From: JBOHTO01 sp050733695
GTDB taxonomy: Bacteria; Gemmatimonadota; Gemmatimonadetes; Gemmatimonadales; Gemmatimonadaceae
Direction of reading: 5' to 3'
DNA length: 5,925 bases
Assembly (NCBI GenBank): GCA_050733695.1
Contig: JBOHTO010000152.1
Location: forward strand, 1-5,925
This document shows positions 1-5,592 of this stretch, piece by piece (position 1 is the first letter of the stretch; each line of letters opens with the position of its first letter). The position numbers and the translations under genes were made by a program. The notes under the pieces were generated by a model. It had not been told where the DNA came from and made no database searches. It saw only the letters and a program-made list of their open reading frames with translations.

Positions 1-61
1 GAGCACAGCCACCACCCCCCCAATCAACGAACATCGCGTTGAACGCCCGGGAGATCATTCA
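1..61 (+). other. Upstream flank, possible end of a preceding gene
   Basis: This short stretch precedes the LysM gene, and I cannot assign it. On the + strand one frame closes with TGA at 40-42. A second frame runs open from the left edge to TGA at 87-89 and would overlap the LysM start. The third is in frame with the LysM gene and has no stop back to the edge, but also no ATG, GTG or TTG start before 62. Any of these could be the tail of an upstream gene. TTGAAC at 39-44 resembles a -35 box, but nothing convincing follows at -10 distance, so I do not call a promoter. Confidence 0.3.
49..54 (+). promoter_or_regulatory. Ribosome binding site of the LysM gene
   Basis: GGGAGA lies 7 bases before the ATG at 62. 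It supports that start over the later in-frame ATG codons at 86 and 128, which would remove most or all of the positively charged N-terminal region of the signal peptide. Confidence 0.6.
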
Positions 62-1210
62 ATGTTCGCGATCGCGCTCCGCAGGATGACAGGCCGCCGC
101 TCCGTTGCCGCGCGATCAGTGCGCCTCATGGCGTCGGCCATCGCGGTGGTCGCGACCGCCGCCGGACTCGTGCCCGCCAGCGGCGGTGCGCAGGAAGTGA
201 CGGCTGCCCCGCGCACCCACACGGTCGTGGAGGGGAATACCCTGTGGGAAATCTCCCAGATGTACCTCGGTGATCCGTTTCTGTGGCCGGAAGTGTATCG
301 GGTGAACACGGACGTGGTCGAGGATCCGCACTGGATCTTTCCCGGCGAGGTGCTTCTCATCCCGGAGGGTATAGGAACGCTTGCTGAAGCGCCGCTTCCC
401 ACAATGGAGGCCGGTCCGGCGGTCCTGCCCTCCGGCCCGACCGTCTTCGCCGGGGGGCCCAGGCGCAGCGGTGCGAGTACGCGGTCGTATGTCGGGCGAG
501 AGCAGGAGCCGAGGACCGAGCTGACCCCCGGCGAGTTCTACGCGGCGCCGTGGGTGGACCGCAACGGCGGTCCGCGCGGATCCGGCCTCATCGTGACCAG
601 CGCCGACGTGCCCGGTGTGAGCGCCGCTTCTGCGCGCGATCGTTTCCAGATCAACGACCGGGTGTACGTTGTCGCACCGGAGGGTGAAGTCGTTTCTGTG
701 GGTGACCGGTACCTCTCCTATGCGCTGGGGCCCGAACTGGCCGGACTGGGGCAGGTCGTCATTCCGACGGGTGTCCTGGAGATCATCGAGCCCAGCAACG
801 CGGACGCTTCCGTGGCGCGCGTGGTTGAGCAGTACGATGAGATCACGATGGATCAGCACCTCGTCACGCTGGAGCCGTTCGCCATGATCGCCGGCCTTCG
901 TCCGGTGCCGGTGGAGCTCGGGCTCACCGCGGAGATCGTGTGGATACCGCAGGCGCCGATTCTCCCCTCGCTGCAATCGTACGTCGTGATCGATGCATCG
1001 TCGCACGATGGGATCGCACCCGGCGATCAGTTGACCGTCGTGCTGCCGCGCCGCGAGACGCACGATGGTCTGCATCTGCCGGAGATCGAGATCGCAGTCG
1101 CGCAGGTCGTGCGCGCCACGCCCTACGGTGCCACGGCGCTCGTGATCGCGCAGGAGCAGCCAGCGATCGATGAAGGGGCGCGCGTGCGAGTGACTGCCCG
1201 CATGCCATAG
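62..1210 (+). CDS. Exported LysM-domain protein with uncharacterised C-terminal region
   Basis: This 382-residue protein is probably periplasmic or envelope-bound and holds on to peptidoglycan through one LysM domain. The N-terminus is a signal peptide: an arginine-rich stretch (R7, R8, R12, R13, R18, R21), a hydrophobic core at about 22-37, and a plausible signal peptidase I site after GGA (A43). The RR pair is not a convincing Tat motif. The LysM domain spans about 52-101, with THTVVEGNTLWEIS at its start, WPEVYRVN in the middle, and DPHWIFPGEVLLIP at its end. A linker of about 30-60 residues rich in Gly, Pro and Arg follows. Residues about 175-382 look like beta-rich modules with recurring VGDRY / PGDQL turns and VARVV / AQVV strands, somewhat like the C-terminal domains of other LysM or FlgT-like proteins; that resemblance is inference. 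No catalytic motif is visible, so it is more likely a binding or structural protein than a hydrolase. A gap of 110 bases and a promoter-like element separate it from the next gene, so it is probably a separate transcription unit. Confidence 0.85.
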   Translation: MFAIALRRMTGRRSVAARSVRLMASAIAVVATAAGLVPASGGAQEVTAAPRTHTVVEGNTLWEISQMYLGDPFLWPEVYRVNTDVVEDPHWIFPGEVLLIPEGIGTLAEAPLPTMEAGPAVLPSGPTVFAGGPRRSGASTRSYVGREQEPRTELTPGEFYAAPWVDRNGGPRGSGLIVTSADVPGVSAASARDRFQINDRVYVVAPEGEVVSVGDRYLSYALGPELAGLGQVVIPTGVLEIIEPSNADASVARVVEQYDEITMDQHLVTLEPFAMIAGLRPVPVELGLTAEIVWIPQAPILPSLQSYVVIDASSHDGIAPGDQLTVVLPRRETHDGLHLPEIEIAVAQVVRATPYGATALVIAQEQPAIDEGARVRVTARMP

Positions 1211-1236
1211 CCGTTCGGCACTGTACGGACTGGAGC

Positions 1237-1254
1237 GGTAACCAGGGTAACCAG
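1237..1254 (+). repeat. Perfect 9-bp tandem duplication, GGTAACCAG x2
   Basis: Two adjacent identical copies of GGTAACCAG (1237-1245 and 1246-1254) lie in the gap after the LysM gene. Each copy contains GGTAACC, palindromic except at its centre base. The position, about 50-65 bases upstream of the TACATTTG promoter-like element, would suit an activator site, but a chance duplication explains it equally well. No function is claimed. Confidence 0.6.
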
Positions 1255-1303
1255 CAGGCAGCCGGTCGGCCGGTGGAGGGCCGCGCGCCCCCCGCCCAGC
1301 CGT

Positions 1304-1311
1304 TACATTTG
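1304..1311 (+). promoter_or_regulatory. Putative -7 promoter element TACATTTG (FCB type)
   Basis: TACATTTG matches the TAnnTTTG -7 consensus known from Bacteroidetes promoters exactly, and stands out in GC-rich surroundings. It ends 9 bases before the ATG at 1321, so transcription would start within a few bases of the start codon and the messenger would be leaderless or nearly so. In agreement, no Shine-Dalgarno sequence precedes that ATG; the only GGAGGG (1275-1280) is about 40 bases away. I see no -33 TTTG box at the usual distance, which lowers confidence. It would drive the run of genes beginning with the CcsA/HemX-like gene. Confidence 0.45.
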
Positions 1312-1320
1312 GGCGATCCC

Positions 1321-2133
1321 ATGATAGCGATCGCCCATTTCGTTGCCGTCTCCTGCTACATCGGCGCCGCAGCGCTCGCCGCGACGCCCTTCGCCCGGTC
1401 CGTGCCGCCGTCCCCGCCGGTCCGCGGCGTCATACTCCTTCTGGCCGCGGGCGTGCTCGCACATCTCTTCGCGCTCTCCGCGCTCGCACGCACGTCGGGC
1501 GTCGTGCCGCTCACCGGACTGGGACCGGCACTGTCGTTCGCGGGACTCGTGCTCGTGCTCACGCTGCTGGCCGTCGAGCTGTGGGCGCGCGACGTCACCC
1601 TCACGCTCGTGGTGGCTCCCTTCGCCGCGCTGCCAACGGCCGTCGGAAATCTCATCGGGATGCGACCAGCGCTTGAACCGCACGGCGCAAGCGGCACGTG
1701 GCTCGTGGCGCACATCGCGCTCAGCTTCGCGGGGATGGCGGCGTTCGCTACCGCGGCCGCCGCCGGAGCCATGTACCTGGTGGAGCGACACGAGCTCAAG
1801 TCCCCGCGCTTCGCCGGAATATTCGGCTTCTTTCCGCCACTCGATACGCTGGACCGCGTCAACCATGTGGCAGCGCTCGCCGGCTGGATCGCCCTCACGC
1901 TGGGCGTGATTCTCGCCGCCGGATACGCGATGGCCTTCCGGCAGTTTGACGTTCTCAAGATCCTGTGGGCGCTCGCAGCCTGGGCCGGCGTGACGGCGGT
2001 GGCACTCGGCCGTGTTGTTGGAGGGTGGAGGGCTCGGCGAGCGGCGATCGCATCGAGCGCGACATTCGCCGCCGTGGTGATCCTCTACATCGCGATCCGC
2101 GTCACCGGTGGGCACGATGGGCATTTCCTGTGA
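1321..2133 (+). CDS. ccsA: CcsA/HemX-family cytochrome c assembly-like membrane protein
   Basis: This 270-residue integral membrane protein has about eight hydrophobic segments (roughly 2-22, 34-56, 63-86, 89-112, 125-151, 180-206, 210-235, 243-263). It belongs to the cytochrome c assembly family that includes CcsA (haem delivery for cytochrome c) and HemX (found beside hemA in Bacillus). Family marks are H48 in the second segment, WLVAHIALSFAGMAAF with H131, the MYLVERHELK loop, and LDTLDRVNHVA with H182. The tryptophan-rich haem motif of true CcsA proteins (WGxYWxWDPKE type) is not intact: its place holds FRQFDVLK (206-213), keeping only an aromatic-Asp pair and a Lys. That favours a HemX-like role over a haem-ligation subunit. 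I chose ATG 1321 because it begins directly with the first membrane segment. A GTG at 1273 would add 16 soluble residues and place the promoter-like element inside the gene. The stop lies 10 bases before hemA, implying co-transcription and a shared role in haem metabolism. Confidence 0.8.
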   Translation: MIAIAHFVAVSCYIGAAALAATPFARSVPPSPPVRGVILLLAAGVLAHLFALSALARTSGVVPLTGLGPALSFAGLVLVLTLLAVELWARDVTLTLVVAPFAALPTAVGNLIGMRPALEPHGASGTWLVAHIALSFAGMAAFATAAAAGAMYLVERHELKSPRFAGIFGFFPPLDTLDRVNHVAALAGWIALTLGVILAAGYAMAFRQFDVLKILWALAAWAGVTAVALGRVVGGWRARRAAIASSATFAAVVILYIAIRVTGGHDGHFL

Positions 2134-2143
2134 GCGGTGCCCG

Positions 2144-3463
2144 ATGACGCTGACCGTGGCCGGAGTGAACCACAGAACGGCGCCAGTCGCGTTGCGCGAG
2201 AAGCTCGTCTTCGATGCCGCCGGTTCGCTCGCCGCGCTCGCCCGCCTCGCAGAGCGCGCCGGAACGAGCGAGGGAGTCCTGCTCTCGACGTGCAACCGGA
2301 CGGAGTTCTACGTCGTCACCGGCGAGGGCGACCCGCTTCCCGACGCCGAGCTCTGGTCCCTGCTCTCTGCGCGGCTCGGTGCGGATGCCTCCACGCTCGG
2401 TTATGTGCGGCGTGGTGACGATGTGGTGGCGCATCTCTTTCGCGTCGCGTCGGGGCTCGACTCGATGATCCTGGGCGAGGCGCAGATTCACGGTCAGGTG
2501 CGCGCTGCGTGGGAGCACAGCCGGGCGGCCTCGGGACCCGTGCTCAACAGGCTTTTCCAGACGGCACTGCTGGTCTCGTCGCGGGTGCGCACGGAAACCG
2601 CGATCGCGCGCGGCGCTGCGTCCGTCAGCTCCGCTGCGGTGCAGCTCGCGAAGCAGATCTTCGGCTCTCTGCGAGGGCGTTCGGCGATGGTCCTCGGTGC
2701 GGGAGAGATGGCCGAGCTGGCGCTCGAGTGCCTTGAGTCCGAGGGGGTGCGCGCGGCCGTGGTCTCGAATCGCTCGACGGAGCGGGCGGGCGTGCTGGCC
2801 CGGCGGCACGGCGCCCGGATCGTGCACTACGATGCGTACTGGAGCGCGCTCGAGGACGTCGACCTTCTCGTCTGCTCGACGTCGGCGCCGCACCCGGTCG
2901 TCACGGCGGATCGCGTCTCGGGCGCGATCGCCGCGCGCCGCGATCGCCCGCTCTGCGTGCTCGACATCGCACTGCCGCGTGACGTTGACCCCGCGGTCGG
3001 GGAACTGACGAATGTGTATCTGTACGATCTGGACGACCTGCAATCGGTCGTCGCGGCGAACATCGAGCGCCGTCGGAGCGAACTTCCGGCTGCGGAATCG
3101 CTGATCTCGGCCGAAGCGACCCGGTACGGCGAGTGGCTCGCAGCCCTGGCGAGCGTTCCGACGCTGAGGCAGTTCCGCGCGGAGATGGACCGGCTTCGCG
3201 AGCAGGAGCTGGCGCACACCATGCGACGGCTGGGGCACCTTCCGCCGGCCGAACGCGCAATGATCGACCACTTTTCGAGGGCTCTGATGAACAAGTTCCT
3301 GCACTCACCCACTGTCCGTCTGCGAGAGGCAGCGGCCAATGGTGGCGGCCTCGGCGCCGTCGAGGCACTGCGCTATCTCTTCGCACTCGAAGACGGACGC
3401 ATGCCGGACGACTCGATCGATGATGAACCGGACACCGACGCATCGCCGGCTGGAGGGAACTGA
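2144..3463 (+). CDS. hemA: Glutamyl-tRNA reductase (HemA)
   Basis: HemA reduces glutamyl-tRNA(Glu) with NADPH to glutamate-1-semialdehyde, the first committed step of C5-pathway haem synthesis in the cytoplasm. The 439-residue product shows the whole family signature: GVNHRTAPV at 7-15, the catalytic cysteine C50 in LLSTCNRTEF, H97 just before FRVASGLDSMILGEAQIHGQ (about 98-118), the NADPH-binding VLGAGEMAEL at 183-192, then LDIALPRDVDP, and a helical C-terminal dimerisation region ending in an acidic tail of about 23 residues. The length is slightly above the usual 415-430. ATG 2144 fits the family, whose first beta strand follows the start at once; GAGCGG at 2132-2137 is a modest ribosome binding site. 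An in-frame ATG at 2117 would add nine residues (MGISCERCP) and overlap the upstream gene by 17 bases. hemB, hemC and hemD do not follow, so the remaining pathway genes must lie elsewhere. Confidence 0.96.
   Translation: MTLTVAGVNHRTAPVALREKLVFDAAGSLAALARLAERAGTSEGVLLSTCNRTEFYVVTGEGDPLPDAELWSLLSARLGADASTLGYVRRGDDVVAHLFRVASGLDSMILGEAQIHGQVRAAWEHSRAASGPVLNRLFQTALLVSSRVRTETAIARGAASVSSAAVQLAKQIFGSLRGRSAMVLGAGEMAELALECLESEGVRAAVVSNRSTERAGVLARRHGARIVHYDAYWSALEDVDLLVCSTSAPHPVVTADRVSGAIAARRDRPLCVLDIALPRDVDPAVGELTNVYLYDLDDLQSVVAANIERRRSELPAAESLISAEATRYGEWLAALASVPTLRQFRAEMDRLREQELAHTMRRLGHLPPAERAMIDHFSRALMNKFLHSPTVRLREAAANGGGLGAVEALRYLFALEDGRMPDDSIDDEPDTDASPAGGN
3452..3458 (+). promoter_or_regulatory. 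Ribosome binding site of the epimerase gene
   Basis: GGAGGGA lies inside the last codons of hemA, 6 bases before the ATG at 3465. This strong site fixes the epimerase start at 3465. The reading frame stays open further upstream within hemA, but that stretch has no matching site and its translation is unlike any SDR protein. Confidence 0.75.
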
Positions 3464-3464
3464 C

Positions 3465-4460
3465 ATGCCGGCGACATCGGACGGGTCGACCGGGCGCGAA
3501 GGTCGCGTTCTGGTCACTGGGGGCGCCGGGTTCATTGGATCACACGTGGCGGACGCGTTTCTGGCGGAGGGCTTCGAGGTCGAGGTCCTCGACGACATGT
3601 CGACCGGGAGGCGCGAGAACGTCCCGCGGGCAGCGAGGCTGCACGAGCTCGACGTGCGCTCGCGCGAAGCCGCCGCGATTGCCGGCAACGGCGGCTTCGA
3701 CGCCATACTTCACCTCGCCGCGCAGATCGATGTGCGGAAGAGCGTGGCCGATCCGGTGCGTGATGCGTCGTTGAACATCATCGGGACGCTGAATCTGCTC
3801 GAGGCCGTGCGTGCCGGCGAGCGCCGGCCGCGCTTCGTCCTTGCCTCGACCGGAGGCGCCGTGTACGGTGACTTCGTCACGCCGCCAAATGAGGAGGATT
3901 TCGAGAAGGATCCGGAGTCGCCCTACGCCGTGGCGAAGCTCGCCGCCGAGTACTACATGGCGTACTATGCGCGCGTGCACGGCATGGATACGGCGGCCCT
4001 GAGATTCGCGAATGTGTATGGCCCGCGTCAGGATCCGCATGGCGAGGCCGGCGTCGTCGCGATCTTCTGCAACCGGATTCTCGACGGGAAGCCGCTGACG
4101 ATCTTCGGAGACGGGAAGCAGACGCGTGACTACGTGTACGTCGGGGACGTTGCACGGGCGGTGGTTCTCACCGCGACTGCAGCGCTTCCTCCTGCGGAGC
4201 GGTTGAACACGCGCGCATTCAACGTCGGCACCGGTGTCGCCACATCGGTGATCGAGCTCGCGGAGCGGCTGCGCAGAGCCGCCGGATCGAGCGTCAAGGA
4301 GGTGCATGCGCCGGCGCGCCCCGGCGAGCAGCAGCAATCGTTCGTGCGGATCGAGAAGGCGGGCGCAGAGCTCGGCTGGCGCCCGTCGGTCACGCTGGAG
4401 CGCGGCATCGCGGACACGTACGCATGGTTCGCCGCGCAGCGTGCGACCGCGAGGACATAG
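3465..4460 (+). CDS. NAD-dependent UDP-sugar 4-epimerase-like extended SDR protein
   Basis: This 331-residue cytoplasmic enzyme of the extended short-chain dehydrogenase/reductase family probably inverts C4 of a nucleotide sugar (UDP-glucose/UDP-galactose or the N-acetyl forms) through a transient 4-keto intermediate. The Rossmann NAD motif GGAGFIG is at 19-25, followed by VLDDMSTGRREN, whose acidic residue suits NAD rather than NADP. LHLAAQIDVRKSV is the typical second-strand region. The catalytic set is S128/T129 in ASTGGAVYG and Y154/K158 in SPYAVAKLAAEYY. NVYGPRQDPHGEAG (183-196), FGDGKQTRDYVYVGD and RPGEQQQS are hallmarks of the GalE-type epimerase branch. The length matches the family (310-340). 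It begins 1 base after the hemA stop with its own strong ribosome binding site, so it is co-transcribed. Its substrate cannot be read from sequence; a dehydratase or sugar epimerase for surface polysaccharide is the main alternative, and a haem role is unlikely. Confidence 0.88.
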   Translation: MPATSDGSTGREGRVLVTGGAGFIGSHVADAFLAEGFEVEVLDDMSTGRRENVPRAARLHELDVRSREAAAIAGNGGFDAILHLAAQIDVRKSVADPVRDASLNIIGTLNLLEAVRAGERRPRFVLASTGGAVYGDFVTPPNEEDFEKDPESPYAVAKLAAEYYMAYYARVHGMDTAALRFANVYGPRQDPHGEAGVVAIFCNRILDGKPLTIFGDGKQTRDYVYVGDVARAVVLTATAALPPAERLNTRAFNVGTGVATSVIELAERLRRAAGSSVKEVHAPARPGEQQQSFVRIEKAGAELGWRPSVTLERGIADTYAWFAAQRATART

Positions 4461-4464
4461 CGTG

Positions 4465-5178
4465 ATGCAATTCTACCAGTTCGGTGGCGCTGTCCCGACG
4501 TCCCCGATCGAACTGGTGACGCACGCCTCGCCAGTGACGAAGCTGGTGCTGGTGATTCTGGCCGTACTATCCCTGCTGAGCTGGGGGATAATGATCATGA
4601 AGTGGCGCGAGTTCAGGCGGGTGTCACAGGCCTCGCGTTCCCTCTGGCGTGAGTTCGAGCACATCACACACCTGGCGGAGGCACAATCGCTCGTCCGCCG
4701 GGCAGAGCCGAACGCGTTCATCCGGGTGCTCACGCGGGCGCTGGACTTTCTGCGCGAGTTGCGCAGCGCCGGTGCGGCAGAGGCCGGCGCGCGCACGGGA
4801 CCGCTGAGCGGGTCGCAGGTGGAAGCGCTGCGTCTCGTGCTCGACGCGGAGACGACCGTCGAACGCGACGCGCTTGGCAGATACGTCGCGACGCTAGCCG
4901 TGATCGGATCGGCGAGCCCGCTGCTCGGGCTGCTGGGAACCGTGCTCGGCGTGATAGACGCCTTCCTCGGCATTGCCACGCAGGGGTCCGGCAACATCGC
5001 GGCTGTGGCGCCCGGCGTGGCGGAGGCGCTCATCGCGACCGCCGTGGCGCTCGCCGTCGCCATTCCGGCCGTGTTCGGGTACAACATCTTCGCCAACCGG
5101 CTCAACCGGTTCGAGAACGATCTGGACGGGTTCGGTACGGAGATAATCGCGATGCTCGTGCGCGAGGGTCAGATATAG
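4465..5178 (+). CDS. tolQ: TolQ, proton-channel subunit of the Tol-Pal motor
   Basis: This 237-residue inner-membrane protein of the TolQ/ExbB/MotA family, with TolR, uses the proton gradient to power the Tol-Pal system that maintains the outer membrane and constricts it at division. The first membrane segment is at about 24-45 (LVLVILAVLSLLSWGIMIMK). A long cytoplasmic loop runs to about 138, and two further segments lie at about 141-165 and 181-206. Conserved family features are SPLLGLLGTVLGVIDAF with T159, and VAPGVAEALIATAVAL with T192; these threonines match those placed along the proton path in E. coli TolQ. The N-terminal topology, length (E. coli 230) and the ending fit TolQ better than ExbB. 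I chose ATG 4465: GAGGA at 4451-4455 precedes it by 9 bases. A GTG at 4462, directly before it, is a possible alternative that adds one residue. It starts 4 bases after the epimerase stop and abuts tolR. Confidence 0.93.
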   Translation: MQFYQFGGAVPTSPIELVTHASPVTKLVLVILAVLSLLSWGIMIMKWREFRRVSQASRSLWREFEHITHLAEAQSLVRRAEPNAFIRVLTRALDFLRELRSAGAAEAGARTGPLSGSQVEALRLVLDAETTVERDALGRYVATLAVIGSASPLLGLLGTVLGVIDAFLGIATQGSGNIAAVAPGVAEALIATAVALAVAIPAVFGYNIFANRLNRFENDLDGFGTEIIAMLVREGQI

Positions 5179-5592
5179 ATGTCGCGGCGCCGCCGGCGGG
5201 GGATGGAGCTGTACGCGGAGATCAACGTCGTCAGTCTGATCGATGTCATGCTGCTCCTGCTCGTGATCTTCATGATCACGGCGCCGATCATGCAGGGTGG
5301 CGTCGACGTCGCGCTGCCGCGCGCGGAGGCGCGTCCGCTCGAACCGAAGAGCGGGCTTGTGGTGACGGTCAACCGTGCTGGCGAGATATTCGTCGACGAG
5401 ACGCAGCTCACGTACGAGGAATTCCGGGCGAGCTTCGCGGCGCTCGCCTCGCAGCGATCCACGCGCGGCGTGTATCTCCGCGCGGACCAGAGCGTATCGT
5501 ATGGCGTGGTCGTGCGCGTGCTCGCGGTGATGCGTGGCGCGGGAGTCGGTGACGTGGGTCTCGTGGCGCAGCCGGAGGACCTTCCGCAGTGA
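5179..5592 (+). CDS. tolR: TolR/ExbD-family motor subunit
   Basis: TolR is the single-span partner of TolQ: it carries the essential membrane aspartate and a periplasmic domain that contacts peptidoglycan. The 137-residue product (E. coli TolR is 142) has a basic cytoplasmic start (MSRRRRRG) and a membrane segment at about 17-38 with the key aspartate D22 in INVVSLIDVMLLLLVIFM, the equivalent of TolR D23 and ExbD D25. ITAPIMQGGVDVALPRAEA and a periplasmic domain of alternating strands and helix with YLRADQSVSYGVVVRVL, typical of the family, follow. The ATG directly follows the TAG of tolQ with no gap, and GAGGG at 5164-5168 serves as ribosome binding site 10 bases upstream. The final TGA overlaps the start of the next gene. 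The pairing with a TolQ-type partner favours TolR over ExbD, although the two cannot be cleanly separated by sequence reading alone. Confidence 0.92.
   Translation: MSRRRRRGMELYAEINVVSLIDVMLLLLVIFMITAPIMQGGVDVALPRAEARPLEPKSGLVVTVNRAGEIFVDETQLTYEEFRASFAALASQRSTRGVYLRADQSVSYGVVVRVLAVMRGAGVGDVGLVAQPEDLPQ
5574..5579 (+). promoter_or_regulatory. Ribosome binding site that fixes a GTG start
   Basis: GGAGGA, near the end of tolR, lies 9 bases before GTG 5589. Because the following gene has no ATG near its beginning, this site is the main argument for the GTG start and for the 4-base overlap with the tolR stop. Confidence 0.75.

Noticed and set aside
116..1075. Minus-strand frame of about 319 codons opposite the LysM gene
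   Set aside because: It has no recognisable domain and runs opposite a gene with a clear signal peptide, LysM domain and ribosome binding site.
1267..1283. GC-rich 5-bp hairpin (CGGCC / GGCCG with a 7-base loop) as terminator of the LysM gene
   Set aside because: The stem is short and no T-tract follows. Several alternative GC pairings exist in the same stretch, as expected from composition.
1273..1320. GTG 1273 as the start of the CcsA/HemX-like gene
   Set aside because: It would add 16 non-membrane residues not typical of the family, has no ribosome binding site just upstream, and would put the promoter-like TACATTTG inside the coding region.
1303..2295. Long minus-strand frame opposite the CcsA/HemX-like gene (about 330 codons)
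   Set aside because: The composition is an antisense shadow of a hydrophobic protein (Arg, Glu, Gly, His rich). No start signal, motif or context supports it.
2102..3304. Long open frame on the minus strand opposite hemA (about 400 codons)
   Set aside because: hemA on the + strand carries the full family signature, and the antisense translation is Arg/His-rich with no recognisable domain. Long antisense frames are usual in high-GC DNA.
3339..3464. N-terminal extension of the epimerase back into hemA
   Set aside because: The extra 42 residues are the out-of-frame reading of the hemA C-terminus. A strong ribosome binding site and the usual SDR N-terminal spacing favour ATG 3465.
4306..4464. 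N-terminal extension of TolQ back into the epimerase gene
   Set aside because: The extension is an Arg/Ser-rich shadow of the epimerase C-terminus. TolQ proteins start shortly before their first membrane segment, as does ATG 4465.
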